A stretch of 64,000 nucleotides of DNA from JAFALK01 sp036500605 (GCA_036500605.1 DASYBU010000029.1:1-64000), one strand, 5' to 3'; shown: positions 26,668-35,347, counted from the stretch's first letter. The notes: generated by a model from the letters alone, not told the origin. Program-made: numbers and translations.

Positions 26668-27918
26668 ATGTCTCTGTTTGAAATCACCGGCATCGTTGCC
26701 ACCTCGGTTGCCGTCTTCGGCTACATCAACCACCGCTTCATCCGTCTGCCCGACACGGTCGGCATCACGGCCATGGGGCTGGTGTTCGCGCTGCTGCTGG
26801 CCATCGTGGGCCCGCATGTGCCGAGGATCGTCGCCCTGGAGCACGAGTTTGCCGAACAGCTCAATATGTACGAGCTGGTCTTTCACGCCTTGCTGCCGAT
26901 CCTGCTGTTTGCCGGCAGCATGCACATCAGCATTGGCGATCTGCGCCGCCAGAAGATGCCGGTCAGCGTGCTGGCGACGGTGGGCCTGCTGATCTCGATC
27001 GCCATCGTGGGCCTGGGCGGCTGGTGGCTGCTGGGCGTGTTCGGGCAGCCGGTCGAGCTCAGCTATTGCCTGCTGTTCGCCGCGCTGATCTCGCCCACCG
27101 ATCCGATCGCGGTGCTGGGCATGCTCAAGACCGCCGGCGCGCCCAAGGCGCTGGAAATCAACATCGCCGGCGAGAGTCTCTTCAACGACGGCACGGCGGT
27201 GGTGGCCTATGTGGTCCTGCTGGGCCTGGTGACCGGCACGGCCGAACCCACGCCCGGCGCGGTGGCGCTGCTGCTGGTGCAGGAAGTGGTGGGCGCGCTG
27301 GTGGTGGGCCTGCTGGTCGCGGGGCTCGGCGTGTGGATGCTCAAGGGCGTGAACAGCCATGCCATCGAGATCGTCATCACGCTGGCGATGGCCACGGCCG
27401 GCTACAGCCTGGCGGAATCGGTCCATGCCTCGGGGCCGCTGTGCTCGATCGTGATGGGTCTGGTGGTGGGCTATCAGGGTTCGCGCCGAACGATCAGCGA
27501 GAGCTGCAGCAGCACCTTGTTCGCGTTCTGGGAGATGCTGGACGAGCTCTTCAACCTGCTGCTCTTCGGCCTGATCGCCCTGAAGTTGACCGCGCCATAT
27601 GGCGACGACAACCACTGGCTCATCGCCCTGACCCTGCTGCCCTTGGTCCTGCTCGCGCGCTGGCTCAGCGTGGGCCTGCCGCTGCTGGCGCTGCGCCCCT
27701 GGTGGCCGCAACGGCGCCACACGGTGTTCCTGATGAGCTGGGGCGGGTTGCGCGGCGGGATCTCGGTGGCCTTGGCGCTCTCGCTGCCACCGTTCAAGGG
27801 CAAGGATCTCTTTGTCGCCGCCACCTTCGCCGTCGTGCTGTTCAGCCTGCTCGTGCAGGCGCCGACGCTGGGGCCGATCATGCGGCGGCTGGGGATTGGG
27901 AAGTCGTCCTCCCACTGA
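26668..27918 (+). CDS. Sodium/proton antiporter, CPA1 (NhaP) family
   Basis: 416 residues with about twelve helices. Typical motifs: FAALISPTDPIAVLGML (about 134-150), NIAGESLFNDGTAVV (about 165-179, the ND ion-binding pair) and SWGGLRGGISVALALSLP (about 360-377). Exchanges Na+ or K+ for H+ across the inner membrane. ATG 26668 is preferred because GAGG lies five bases upstream; an ATG four codons earlier (26656) is less well placed. Divergent from the Kef-type gene. Confidence 0.93.
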   Translation: MSLFEITGIVATSVAVFGYINHRFIRLPDTVGITAMGLVFALLLAIVGPHVPRIVALEHEFAEQLNMYELVFHALLPILLFAGSMHISIGDLRRQKMPVSVLATVGLLISIAIVGLGGWWLLGVFGQPVELSYCLLFAALISPTDPIAVLGMLKTAGAPKALEINIAGESLFNDGTAVVAYVVLLGLVTGTAEPTPGAVALLLVQEVVGALVVGLLVAGLGVWMLKGVNSHAIEIVITLAMATAGYSLAESVHASGPLCSIVMGLVVGYQGSRRTISESCSSTLFAFWEMLDELFNLLLFGLIALKLTAPYGDDNHWLIALTLLPLVLLARWLSVGLPLLALRPWWPQRRHTVFLMSWGGLRGGISVALALSLPPFKGKDLFVAATFAVVLFSLLVQAPTLGPIMRRLGIGKSSSH

Positions 27919-28040
27919 CGCAGGCCAACCTAGGGTTGCGCAGTAGCTCGTGGCCCGCCGTGCCCGCATATATTGGCGCGCCGACCGCAAGCGTCGGCAC
28001 CTGCTTGCTTCAAATCCAATCCATCGATCAGGGAGATCCA

Positions 28041-28655
28041 ATGAGTTTGTTTGTGACCCAATGGGTCAAGCGCGCGCGCCTGCTGGCGAGCGTCTTGGCC
28101 GTGGTGGCGCTGACCGGTTGCGCCAGTTTCTATGTCGACGGCAACACGAAGGACGTTCCGACCTCTTCGTTCCACAAGGCCGAGCCCCTGCACCCGGTGC
28201 AGGTGCTGTTCGAGTTCCAGACCAAGGGCGTGGCCAACGCGCGCGCCACGGCGTCCACGAAGACGCGGGTGCTGGACCAGATCAAGGCCAGCGGCTTGTT
28301 CAGCGAGGTCAGCGATCAACCGGTGACGGGCGGCGCCAGCCTGAGCGTCGTGGTCGACAACGTGCCCTTGACCGACAACGCCTTCTCCAAGGGCTTCGTC
28401 ACTGGGCTGACGTTCGGCCTGGCGGGCTCCAAGGTCTCGGACGGTTATGTCTGCAGCACCAGCTATCGCTCCTCAAGCGACGCCGAACCCATCGTGAAGA
28501 AGGCCCGGCATGCGATCCACACGACCATCGGTGCCTCCAGTGAACCTGCGAATGCCACCAAGGCCGCCAGCATTGAAGATGCGGTGACCAAGATGCTGCA
28601 CCAGATCATCAGCAATGTGCTGAACGACATGTCCAACGACCCGGCATTCAAGTGA
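28041..28655 (+). CDS. Putative lipoprotein, function unknown
   Basis: 204 residues. Signal peptide with lipobox LTGC (Cys about 25) preceded by basic KRARLL. No known domain recognised. The mature part is hydrophilic with a hydrophobic glycine-rich stretch (FVTGLTFGLAGSKVSDG, about 120-136). ATG 28041 has GGGAGA upstream. The gene ends four bases past a GTG that could start the next, similar-sized lipoprotein gene, so the two are one operon. A GCCGAC/GTCGGC hairpin lies before it (about 27980-27998). Confidence 0.8.
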   Translation: MSLFVTQWVKRARLLASVLAVVALTGCASFYVDGNTKDVPTSSFHKAEPLHPVQVLFEFQTKGVANARATASTKTRVLDQIKASGLFSEVSDQPVTGGASLSVVVDNVPLTDNAFSKGFVTGLTFGLAGSKVSDGYVCSTSYRSSSDAEPIVKKARHAIHTTIGASSEPANATKAASIEDAVTKMLHQIISNVLNDMSNDPAFK

Positions 28656-28666
28656 GCCGCCACCTC

Positions 28667-29248
28667 ATGAAAACCCCGCGCCATGCCTTGCGGCTCGCTT
28701 CGTTGGCGGTCCTGTCGTTCAGCCTGACCGCCTGCGTCACGGTCAAGATGCCCGCAGCGACGGCCCACGCCAATGTCGTCGACAAGCTTCGCGACGCCAA
28801 GATCGCGCCCGCCGCTGTCGGCAGCTTCGTCCTGGCCGCCGGCAAGCCCGCGCAGATGGACAAGACGCTGAGCGGCTTGCGCGGCTCCTCGATCGAGCCG
28901 ATCGGCGGCAGCTTCTCGAACCAGTTGCGCGAGGAGCTGGTGACCGAGCTGAAGGCCGCCGGCCTGTTCGATGAGGAGTCCGACGCGGTCATCACGGGCC
29001 AGCTACTCGACAGCATGGTCGATGCCGGATTGAGCGTGGGCAAGGCCCGACTGGCGGCCCGCTTTGTTGTCACCCGCAAGGGCAAGACGGTCTACGACAA
29101 GGAGCTGGCCGATGAATCCACCTGGCCTTCCTCGTTCGCCGGCCCCGTGGCGCTGCCCGAAGCCATCAACCGCTACAGCGCGCAGTACCAGACGCTGGTG
29201 ATCAAGCTGGTGGAAGACCCGGACTTCCGCGCCGCTATGGCGCGCTGA
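28667..29248 (+). CDS. Putative lipoprotein, function unknown
   Basis: 193 residues from ATG 28667; a GTG at 28652 overlapping the previous stop is an alternative. Lipobox LTAC (Cys about 22). The mature protein alternates helix and strand (FSNQLREELVTELKAAGLF, ARLAARFVVTRKGKTVYDK) like small outer-membrane-associated lipoproteins of the YajG/LPP20 style, but the family is not certain. Its partner gene has a similar 'FSEVSDQ / LFDEESD' region, hinting that both belong to one functional pair. A strong terminator follows. Confidence 0.78.
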   Translation: MKTPRHALRLASLAVLSFSLTACVTVKMPAATAHANVVDKLRDAKIAPAAVGSFVLAAGKPAQMDKTLSGLRGSSIEPIGGSFSNQLREELVTELKAAGLFDEESDAVITGQLLDSMVDAGLSVGKARLAARFVVTRKGKTVYDKELADESTWPSSFAGPVALPEAINRYSAQYQTLVIKLVEDPDFRAAMAR

Positions 29249-29268
29249 GCGATGCCGCTCCACTTCAC

Positions 29269-29292
29269 AACCGGGCCGCGTGCCCGGTTTTT
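29269..29292 (+). terminator. Rho-independent terminator after the lipoprotein pair
   Basis: AACCGGGC (29269-29276) pairs with GCCCGGTT (29282-29289) over a 5-base loop and runs into a T-tract. Confidence 0.85.
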
Positions 29293-29314
29293 ATGGCGGT
29301 TGGGCGGTCTGGGG

Positions 29315-29656
29315 TCAGCGGCCCAGCAAGCGGCGCGCCAACACGGATTGCATGTCACGTCGCCCGTCGGCGATCAGATAGACGATCACCTGTGAACCGC
29401 TGACGCGGTAAATCACACGGTAGGGCTTGAACGAGGTCTGGCGAAACTCCTTGATGCCAAGGCCCGCCAGCTCCTTGGGATAACTGCCACGTTCCGGGGA
29501 GTGCGATAAACCATTCACGACCTCCATCAGGCGGTCCAGCACGTCATGCGCGCTGGCCACGCAATCGAACTCGGCGATGTGATCGAAGAGCAATTCAAGA
29601 TCCTGCTCGGCGCCTTCCGTGAGCAGTACCTCAAACTTCACGGGTGTCCCTGTCAT
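29315..29656 (-). CDS. ParE/RelE-superfamily toxin
   Basis: 113 residues. Typical features: helical N-terminus (GAEQDLELLFDHIAEFD), RLMEVVNGLSHSPERGSYP, LGIKEFRQTSFKPYRVIYRVSG and the C-terminal RRDMQSVLARRLLGR. ParE-type toxins act on gyrase and RelE-type on ribosome-bound mRNA; this one cannot be placed with certainty. It follows the antitoxin by 12 bases. Confidence 0.88.
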   Translation of the reverse strand: MTGTPVKFEVLLTEGAEQDLELLFDHIAEFDCVASAHDVLDRLMEVVNGLSHSPERGSYPKELAGLGIKEFRQTSFKPYRVIYRVSGSQVIVYLIADGRRDMQSVLARRLLGR

Positions 29657-29668
29657 TGCGAAACCTGC

Positions 29669-29944
29669 TCAGCCGTTCGCCCTCTTGGCACGCAGCCGCG
29701 CTACCACTTCGCCGACCGGCTTGAGTTTGCCTGCTGCCGCTTCTTGCTGACCCAGCGCCAGGATTTTCAGCAAGGCCAGCGTCTGCTGGGTCTCCTCATA
29801 GGAAACGACATCCTGCAAAACCGCCTTGGCTTCGCCGTTTTGCGTGATGACCAGAGGCTCGCGTTGCTCGGCAAGTTGCGCCAACACTTCGGCTGCGTTG
29901 GCCTTGAGGTAGCTGATCGGTTTGACTTGGGACGAGAAGCGCAC
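29669..29944 (-). CDS. Phd/YefM-type antitoxin
   Basis: 91 residues from GTG 29944, chosen because AAGGA stands seven bases upstream and the product then begins near the family N-terminus (SSQVKPISYLKANAAEVL). The Phd core LAEQREPLVITQNGEAKAVL (about 27-46) is clear, followed by the toxin-binding C-terminus. Longer frames upstream cross the promoter region and are unlikely. It precedes the ParE/RelE toxin in the usual order. Confidence 0.88.
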   Translation of the reverse strand: MRFSSQVKPISYLKANAAEVLAQLAEQREPLVITQNGEAKAVLQDVVSYEETQQTLALLKILALGQQEAAAGKLKPVGEVVARLRAKRANG

Positions 29945-29965
29945 GGCAAATTCCTTGAAGCATGA

Positions 29966-29990
29966 GACTGAATATAGTCCTTTTAAAGTC
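29966..29990. promoter_or_regulatory. Possible operator/promoter of the Phd-ParE pair
   Basis: An AT-rich patch holds GACT/AGTC arms around GAATAT (29966-29979) and another AAAGTC at 29985-29990. On the minus strand TATATT could serve as the -10. The position, about 22 bases before the antitoxin start, fits autoregulation. Confidence 0.4.
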
Positions 29991-30087
29991 GCCAAGGCCA
30001 TCCCACGATTTCGATTTTGGGACGAAGCACCGCCAGAAACCTTGCTCCCCCAAGGCGTTTGCACCGGCATAAATTCACCCCTAGCAT

Positions 30088-30112
30088 GCGTTATGCGCAA
30101 CCCGCATAACGC
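30088..30112. promoter_or_regulatory. Inverted repeat upstream of glutamate dehydrogenase
   Basis: Perfect 10-bp arms GCGTTATGCG and CGCATAACGC with a 5-base centre (CAACC). It stands 86 bases before the gdhA start and 144 bases before the divergent antitoxin start. It may be a regulator site or an mRNA hairpin. No T-run follows. Confidence 0.5.
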
Positions 30113-30198
30113 CATGAACACAAGGCTGGCGAATCTCTCGCTTCCGGTCTGAGGTTCAGGATACCGTTCGCCTCACCAAATATTTGAGGAGTCAAGCA

Positions 30199-31470
30199 AT
30201 GTCCAACTTGTCGTTTGTTTCGCCTTCGCGCAACAGCCCCTGGGGTACGTATCTGGCGCAGATCGATGCGGTGGAGCCTTACCTCGGCCGCTTGCAGCGC
30301 TGGGTCGAAACCATGCGCCGCCCCAAGCGCGCGCTGATCGTCGACATCCCGATCGAACTCGACAACGGCACCATTGCCCACTATGAGGGCTACCGCGTCC
30401 AGCACAGCCTGACCCGCGGCCCCGGCAAGGGCGGCGTGCGCTATCACCCGGATGTCACGCTCGAAGAAGTGATGGCTCTGTCGGCCTGGATGACGATCAA
30501 GAACGCGGCCATGAACCTGCCTTACGGCGGCGCCAAGGGCGGCGTGCGGCTCGACCCGAAGACGGTCACGATCAAGGAGCTGGAGCGCATCACCCGCCGC
30601 TACACGAGCGAGATCGGCATCATCATCGGCCCGCAGCAGGACATCCCCGCACCTGACGTCAACACCAACGGCCAGATCATGGCCTGGATGATGGACACGT
30701 ACTCGATGAACCATGGCGCTACCGCCACCGGCGTGGTGACCGGCAAGCCGATTGCGCTCGGTGGCTCGCTGGGCCGTGTTGCCGCGACGGGCCGCGGCGT
30801 GTTCGTGATCGGCCGCGAAACGATGCGCCGCATGGGCGTGCCGATGGAAGGCGCGCGCGTGGCGGTGCAGGGCTTCGGCAATGTGGGCTCGATCGCGGCC
30901 AAGCTGTTCGCAGCGGCCGGCGCCATCATCGTGGCCGTGCAGGACCACACCGGCACCATCCTGAATGAAAAAGGCATGGACATGGCCGATCTGCTCGACC
31001 ACCTGGCCAAGACCGGCGGCGTGGGCGACTTCAAGGGCGCGGACAAGATCGCCAACGAAGACTTCTGGGACGTCAAGACCGAGGTGCTGATCCCCGCCGC
31101 ACTCGAAGGCCAGATCACGGCCGCGCGCGCCGAGCGCATCCAGACCCGCGTCGTGCTCGAAGGCGCGAACGGCCCGACCACGCCGGACGGCGACGCCGTG
31201 CTGGCCGACCGCGGCATCCGCGTCGTGCCCGACGTGATCGCCAATGCGGGCGGCGTGACCGTGTCGTACTTTGAATGGGTGCAGGACTTCTCCTCGTTCT
31301 TCTGGACCGAGGACGAGATCAACGTGCGCCTCGACAAGATCATCACCGGCGCCTTCAAGGGCATCTGGGAAACGGCCGAGCTGCACAAGATCTCGCTGCG
31401 CACGGCGGCCTTCACGGTGGCTTGCACGCGGGTGCTGGAAGCGCGCGAGGAGCGTGGTCTGTACCCGTGA
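30199..31470 (+). CDS. gdhA: Glutamate dehydrogenase (Glu/Leu/Phe/Val dehydrogenase family)
   Basis: 423 residues, the length of NAD-type hexameric enzymes, converting glutamate to 2-oxoglutarate and ammonia and back. Signature LPYGGAKGGVRLDP (about 109-122) holds the catalytic Lys; GPQQDIPAPDVNTNGQIMAWM follows; the nucleotide-binding fold has VQGFGNVGSIAAKLF (about 222-236). ATG 30199 with TGAGGAG upstream is chosen over one five codons earlier. Monocistronic: a terminator follows at 31499. Confidence 0.95.
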   Translation: MSNLSFVSPSRNSPWGTYLAQIDAVEPYLGRLQRWVETMRRPKRALIVDIPIELDNGTIAHYEGYRVQHSLTRGPGKGGVRYHPDVTLEEVMALSAWMTIKNAAMNLPYGGAKGGVRLDPKTVTIKELERITRRYTSEIGIIIGPQQDIPAPDVNTNGQIMAWMMDTYSMNHGATATGVVTGKPIALGGSLGRVAATGRGVFVIGRETMRRMGVPMEGARVAVQGFGNVGSIAAKLFAAAGAIIVAVQDHTGTILNEKGMDMADLLDHLAKTGGVGDFKGADKIANEDFWDVKTEVLIPAALEGQITAARAERIQTRVVLEGANGPTTPDGDAVLADRGIRVVPDVIANAGGVTVSYFEWVQDFSSFFWTEDEINVRLDKIITGAFKGIWETAELHKISLRTAAFTVACTRVLEAREERGLYP

Positions 31471-31498
31471 TCGGCGCCTGAACAACTAGGGCTTCACG

Positions 31499-31535
31499 AA
31501 AGGCTCGCAGGCTGGCACGCTTGCGGGCCTTTTCC
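31499..31535 (+). terminator. Rho-independent terminator after glutamate dehydrogenase
   Basis: AAAGGCTCGCA pairs with TGCGGGCCTTT (31522-31532, one G-U pair) and is followed by T's. Confidence 0.8.
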
Positions 31536-31554
31536 ATTTTCTGGAGACGATCGC

Positions 31555-32547
31555 ATGCGCCACGCCCTGCTCCTGCTCGCCACGGCCTTGTGCATGACGG
31601 CGGTGCCCGCTCACGCCATCGTCGGAGGCACGGACACCAGTTCCTTCGGCCAGGTCGCCTCGGGCGTGCAGATCGCGCCGAATTGGGTGCTGACGGCGCG
31701 GCATCTGACCTACACCGTCGGCTCCAGCTACAGCAATGGCTACGGCAGCGCGAGCGTAGCCGCCGTCTATGACGCTGGCGCAGGCAGTTATCCCTTTGCC
31801 GACCTGACGCTGCTGCGTCTGGACACCGCGATCAACGCGCCGGCCATCGAACTGAACGCAAGCGCTCTGCCCGGAGGCACGGGCTACGCGATCGACGCCA
31901 CGATCGTCACCGGCCACAACCAGGTGCCGCGCGGTTATGCCTTCACCACAGTGCGCGAGTTTCAATCGCTGATCGACCCGGATGGCGACGGGCCGCTGGG
32001 CCCGGTCGAGGCCAACTATCTGATCACCTATCCGACAGGCTACGGCGCGCCTTACGTCGAAGGCGGCGACAGCGGCGGCGCGCTGTTCCTCGGCCATGTG
32101 CTCGATGCGAACGCGCCGCTGTGGGGTATCAGCTCGGCGCAGATCTATGACGAAGACGAGCAGGGCAACAAATCTGATTTCGCTTCAGGCTTTGTGCAGG
32201 TCGCCAGCTATCGCAGCTGGATCGACAGCACCATGATGGCCGACACCACGGACGCGGAGTTGGCAAGCTGGACCGTCACCGGCGTCGTGCCCGAACCGGG
32301 CACCTGGGCCTTGCTTGCCATTGGCTTGATGGGCCTGCGTCTCAGGCGTGCACGCCGCGCAGCGTCGGCCGCGCAGCAGCCGCGCAAACCACCCAGCAGA
32401 TCCACGCCGTCCACATGGTGTGGCTTGGGTAATGCGCGCCGCGCGCCATCTGCGCCCAGCCATAGCAGGCGCCCAGCACCAGCACTGCCGCCAATGCTCG
32501 GCGAGCCCAGGCCGGCTGGCTGCGACGCAGCGCGAAATACACGCTGA
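31555..32547 (+). CDS. Trypsin-like serine protease with PEP-CTERM sorting signal and an unusual C-terminal tail
   Basis: 330 residues. Signal peptide 1-21 (cut after AHA), mature start IVGGT as in trypsins. The catalytic triad is visible: His in VLTARHLT, Asp in ADLTLLRL, Ser in GGDSGGAL. Residues 245-268 form a PEP-CTERM signal (VPEPG, hydrophobic helix, then RLRRARR), which directs processing by exosortase. PEP-CTERM proteins normally stop there; this frame continues for 62 residues of low-complexity sequence overlapping the 3' end of the opposite PAP2 gene, so the original stop was probably lost. No exosortase gene is in the window. Confidence 0.85.
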   Translation: MRHALLLLATALCMTAVPAHAIVGGTDTSSFGQVASGVQIAPNWVLTARHLTYTVGSSYSNGYGSASVAAVYDAGAGSYPFADLTLLRLDTAINAPAIELNASALPGGTGYAIDATIVTGHNQVPRGYAFTTVREFQSLIDPDGDGPLGPVEANYLITYPTGYGAPYVEGGDSGGALFLGHVLDANAPLWGISSAQIYDEDEQGNKSDFASGFVQVASYRSWIDSTMMADTTDAELASWTVTGVVPEPGTWALLAIGLMGLRLRRARRAASAAQQPRKPPSRSTPSTWCGLGNARRAPSAPSHSRRPAPALPPMLGEPRPAGCDAARNTR

Positions 32548-33007
32548 AGAAACCGAAGCCCGCGCTCGCGTGGCCGGAGGGGAAGCAATGGCCGGGGCCG
32601 CCGTCGAGCCGCCCGAAGCTCCAGTGCGACACGTACTGCGCCACGCCGCCAAACTCCTGCAGGTCGTAGGGACAGCTGGTGTGGCTCATGCGCTTGAACA
32701 CCGGGATCAGACTCATGCATACCACGGCGATCACGAAGGCGTAGACGCGTTCGCTTTTGACGGGCCCCGCCAGCAGCGGCTTCCAGATATTGATCAGCAG
32801 CAGCACCAACAGCACGCCGGCCAGCATGCGGCCACCTTCGTGGAAGAGGTCGCGCGTGAACCAGACATCGCGCCAGGCAAAGCCGCCGGCATCGCCGACC
32901 AGACGGACGCAGACCAGATCGAGGCCGCTGGCGTCCCAGGCCAGCAGGAGCAGCAGCCCGGCCAGGGCAACGCCCACATCGAAGCGCAACAAAGACTTGT
33001 TCATCAT
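32342..33007 (-). CDS. PAP2-family membrane phosphatase
   Basis: 221 residues with about five helices. The phosphatase motifs are KRMSHTSCP (about 108-116), CFPSGHASAGF (about 143-153, PSGH core) and RGAHYPSHTMW (about 187-197, catalytic His). Such enzymes dephosphorylate lipid phosphates at the periplasmic face. Two ATG codons stand together at 33007. The final 206 bases overlap the tail of the convergent protease gene, which is unusual. It is divergent from kdsD with 52 bases between. Confidence 0.88.
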   Translation of the reverse strand: MMNKSLLRFDVGVALAGLLLLLAWDASGLDLVCVRLVGDAGGFAWRDVWFTRDLFHEGGRMLAGVLLVLLLINIWKPLLAGPVKSERVYAFVIAVVCMSLIPVFKRMSHTSCPYDLQEFGGVAQYVSHWSFGRLDGGPGHCFPSGHASAGFGFFSVYFALRRSQPAWARRALAAVLVLGACYGWAQMARGAHYPSHTMWTAWICWVVCAAAARPTLRGVHA

Positions 33008-33059
33008 GGGGCGCGATGCTAACGGCCTTCTCGGTGGGCTGAAAGTTACACTGACATCC

Positions 33060-34034
33060 ATGATTGATACCGCCCGCGTTCTTGCCGTCGCTCGCGATGC
33101 GCTGCGCATTGAAGCCAGCGCCTTGACGGCCTTGGGCCCGCGCCTTGGCGACGACTTCACCGGCTCCATCGAGACCATCCTCCAATGCAAGGGCCGCGTG
33201 GCCGTGATGGGCATGGGCAAGAGCGGCCATGTGGGGCGCAAGATCGCCGCCACGCTGGCCTCGACCGGTACGCCGGCGCTGTTTGTCCATCCGGCCGAAG
33301 CCAGCCACGGCGACCTCGGCATGGTGACCGAGAGCGATGTGGTGCTGGCCCTCAGCAACTCGGGCGAGAGCGACGAGCTCAACGCCATCCTGCCGGTGCT
33401 CAAGCGCCTGCATGTGCCGATCATCGCGATGACCGGCCGCGCCGATTCGAGCCTGGCCCGCCATGCCAGCTTCGTGCTCGACAGCGCGGTGGCCGAAGAG
33501 GCCTGTCCGCTCAAGCTGGCACCGACCTCGAGCACGACCGCGCAGATGGCGCTCGGCGATGCGCTGGCCGTGTCGCTGCTCGATGCACGCGGCTTCAAGG
33601 CCGAAGACTTCGCGCGTTCGCACCCGGGCGGCGCGCTCGGCCGCAAGCTGCTGACCCATGTGCGCGACCTGATGCGCAGCGGCGAGGCGCTGCCACGCGT
33701 GTCGTCTGACACCCCCTTCACCGATCTGATGCGCACGATGTCGTCCGGCGGCTTGGGCATGGCCGCCGTGGTCGACGCCGACGACAAGGTTGAAGGCATC
33801 TTCACCGACGGCGATCTGCGCCGCCTGGTCGAGAAAGGCCAGGACCTGCGGGCCCTGAAAGCTGCCGATGTGGCGCATCCGAAGCCGCGCACGGTCAGTG
33901 CCGAAGCCCTGGCGGTGGATGCCGCCGACCTGATGGAAGAGTGGCGCATCACGGTCGTGCTGGTGGTCGATGCGGACCAGCGCTTGCAAGGCGCCATCTC
34001 GATCAACGACCTGATGCGCGCGAAGGTGATCTGA
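33060..34034 (+). CDS. kdsD: Arabinose-5-phosphate isomerase KdsD
   Basis: 324 residues. A SIS sugar-isomerase domain (about 35-170: VAVMGMGKSGHVGRKIA, EASHGDLGMV, LSNSGESDE, LAPTSSTT) is followed by two CBS domains (about 205-324). It converts ribulose-5-P to arabinose-5-P, the first step of KDO synthesis for lipopolysaccharide. Its stop overlaps the kdsC start (TGATG). The frame is open upstream, but ATG 33060 fits the family N-terminus. Confidence 0.95.
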   Translation: MIDTARVLAVARDALRIEASALTALGPRLGDDFTGSIETILQCKGRVAVMGMGKSGHVGRKIAATLASTGTPALFVHPAEASHGDLGMVTESDVVLALSNSGESDELNAILPVLKRLHVPIIAMTGRADSSLARHASFVLDSAVAEEACPLKLAPTSSTTAQMALGDALAVSLLDARGFKAEDFARSHPGGALGRKLLTHVRDLMRSGEALPRVSSDTPFTDLMRTMSSGGLGMAAVVDADDKVEGIFTDGDLRRLVEKGQDLRALKAADVAHPKPRTVSAEALAVDAADLMEEWRITVVLVVDADQRLQGAISINDLMRAKVI

Positions 34035-34612
34035 TGCAGGCCGCACTCAAGTTTCCGCCCGAGCTGCTGCTGAAGGCACAGGGCCCCGAGCTCGGCATCA
34101 AGGCCGCGATCTTCGACGTCGACGGCGTGCTGACCGACGGCCGCATCTACATCGGCGAAACGGGCGAGGCCTTCAAGGCCTTCTCCACGCTCGACGGTCA
34201 CGGCCTCAAGCTGCTGGCGATGGCCGGCATCACGCCGATCATCATCACCGGCCGCGATTCACCGGCCGTGCGTCGCCGCGTGGCCGATCTCGGTCTTCAG
34301 CACGCGGTCTACGGCGCCAAGGACAAGCTCGCGGTGGCGCTGCCGCTGCTCGCGCAACTGGGCCTGCAATGGGGCGAGGTCGCGGCGATGGGCGACGACT
34401 GGCCCGACCTGCCGCTGATGAGCCGCGCCGGCTTTGCCTGCGCGCCGGCGCAGGCGCATGCCGAGGTCAAGGCGATCGCGCACCATGTGACGCAGCTTGA
34501 GGGTGGCCACGGCGCCGCGCGCGAGTGCTGTGATCTGCTGCTGCAAGCCGGCGGCCATTACGCTCGCCTGCTCAATGGCCACCTCGACACCCTCGACGGA
34601 GCCAAGACCTGA
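34034..34612 (+). CDS. kdsC: 3-deoxy-D-manno-octulosonate 8-phosphate phosphatase KdsC
   Basis: 192 residues, C0-type HAD phosphatase. The nucleophile motif is IFDVDGVLTDG (about D33), then IITGRDS and GDDWPDLPLM near the C-terminal metal site. It removes phosphate from KDO-8-P. It overlaps kdsD by one base, and is separated from lptC by a repeat/micro-ORF. Confidence 0.95.
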   Translation: MQAALKFPPELLLKAQGPELGIKAAIFDVDGVLTDGRIYIGETGEAFKAFSTLDGHGLKLLAMAGITPIIITGRDSPAVRRRVADLGLQHAVYGAKDKLAVALPLLAQLGLQWGEVAAMGDDWPDLPLMSRAGFACAPAQAHAEVKAIAHHVTQLEGGHGAARECCDLLLQAGGHYARLLNGHLDTLDGAKT

Positions 34613-34613
34613 T

Positions 34614-34691
34614 ATGAGCCCCCACGCGAACTTCGTTCACTGCCCCCCGAGGGGGCATTCAGTGCCCTACGGGCGGCCGGGCGGGCACTGA
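34614..34691 (+). repeat. GC-rich dispersed repeat carrying a 25-codon micro-ORF, copy B
   Basis: Near-identical to 23227-23307 on the minus strand. It contains the hairpin GCCCCCCGAGGGGGC and, here perfect, CAGTGCCC/GGGCACTG arms. The ATG frame (starts MSPHANFVHC, ends YGRPGGH) stops in TGATG, whose ATG is the lptC start. It begins two bases after the kdsC stop, so it exactly fills a within-operon gap. Confidence 0.75.
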
Positions 34692-35347
34692 TGGCAACGC
34701 TGGCACCGGCACCCGGCCGCACCCGCGCTCGCCAACCGTTTGTCTGGCGCATCCAGGCCCTGGTCTCGTCCTATCTGCCTTTGCTGCTGATGGCTCTGAT
34801 GGCGGCCGCGAGCTGGTGGCTGGTGAAGAACACGCCGCTGCTGAGTGGCCCGGTGGAAACCGTCGCGCCGCGCCATGAGCCCGACTACTCGATGCAGCAT
34901 TTCGAGCTGCGCCGCATGGGCGCCGATGGCCGCCTGCGCTTGCGCGTCGAGGGCAATGCGCTGCGCCACTATCCGGACACCGACACGGTCGAAATCGACG
35001 GCGTGCAGCTGCGATCCTTTGGCGCCGACGGCGGCCTGACCGTCGCCACGGCGCGGCGCGGCATCGGCAATGGCGATGGCAGCCAGATGCAATTGCTTGG
35101 CGATGTGACGGTGCGCGGCTTTGAGCCCGGCGCGCCGGAGACCGCGACACCGCGCATGACCGTGCGCGGCGATTTCCTGCAAGCGGAGGCCGACGGCCAG
35201 AAGCTGAGCTCGCACCTGCCGGTGGTGGTCAGCTATCCGGGCGGCGAAGTGCAGGCGCCGAACTTCAACTACGAGCACCTGGGCGGCTCGCTGCACTTTG
35301 GCGGCGTGGCGCACGGCCAGTTCCTGATGCACGCCAAGAAGCCGTGA
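34691..35347 (+). CDS. lptC: LPS export ABC transporter periplasmic protein LptC
   Basis: 218 residues: short cytoplasmic basic N-terminus, one membrane helix (about 25-45, SYLPLLLMALMAAASWWLV) and a periplasmic beta-jellyroll part starting PDYSMQHFELRRMGADGRL. LptC anchors LptA to LptB2FG for LPS transport. The start codon is inside the repeat end and lacks a good ribosome-binding site, so translation probably depends on coupling from upstream. Usually lptA and lptB follow; here an SDR gene does. Confidence 0.9.
   Translation: MATLAPAPGRTRARQPFVWRIQALVSSYLPLLLMALMAAASWWLVKNTPLLSGPVETVAPRHEPDYSMQHFELRRMGADGRLRLRVEGNALRHYPDTDTVEIDGVQLRSFGADGGLTVATARRGIGNGDGSQMQLLGDVTVRGFEPGAPETATPRMTVRGDFLQAEADGQKLSSHLPVVVSYPGGEVQAPNFNYEHLGGSLHFGGVAHGQFLMHAKKP

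Noticed and set aside
26626..28041. N-terminal extension of the Kef protein to 1134 residues
   Set aside because: The extension is antisense to the NhaP-type gene and has shadow composition; ATG 26625 gives the family N-terminus.
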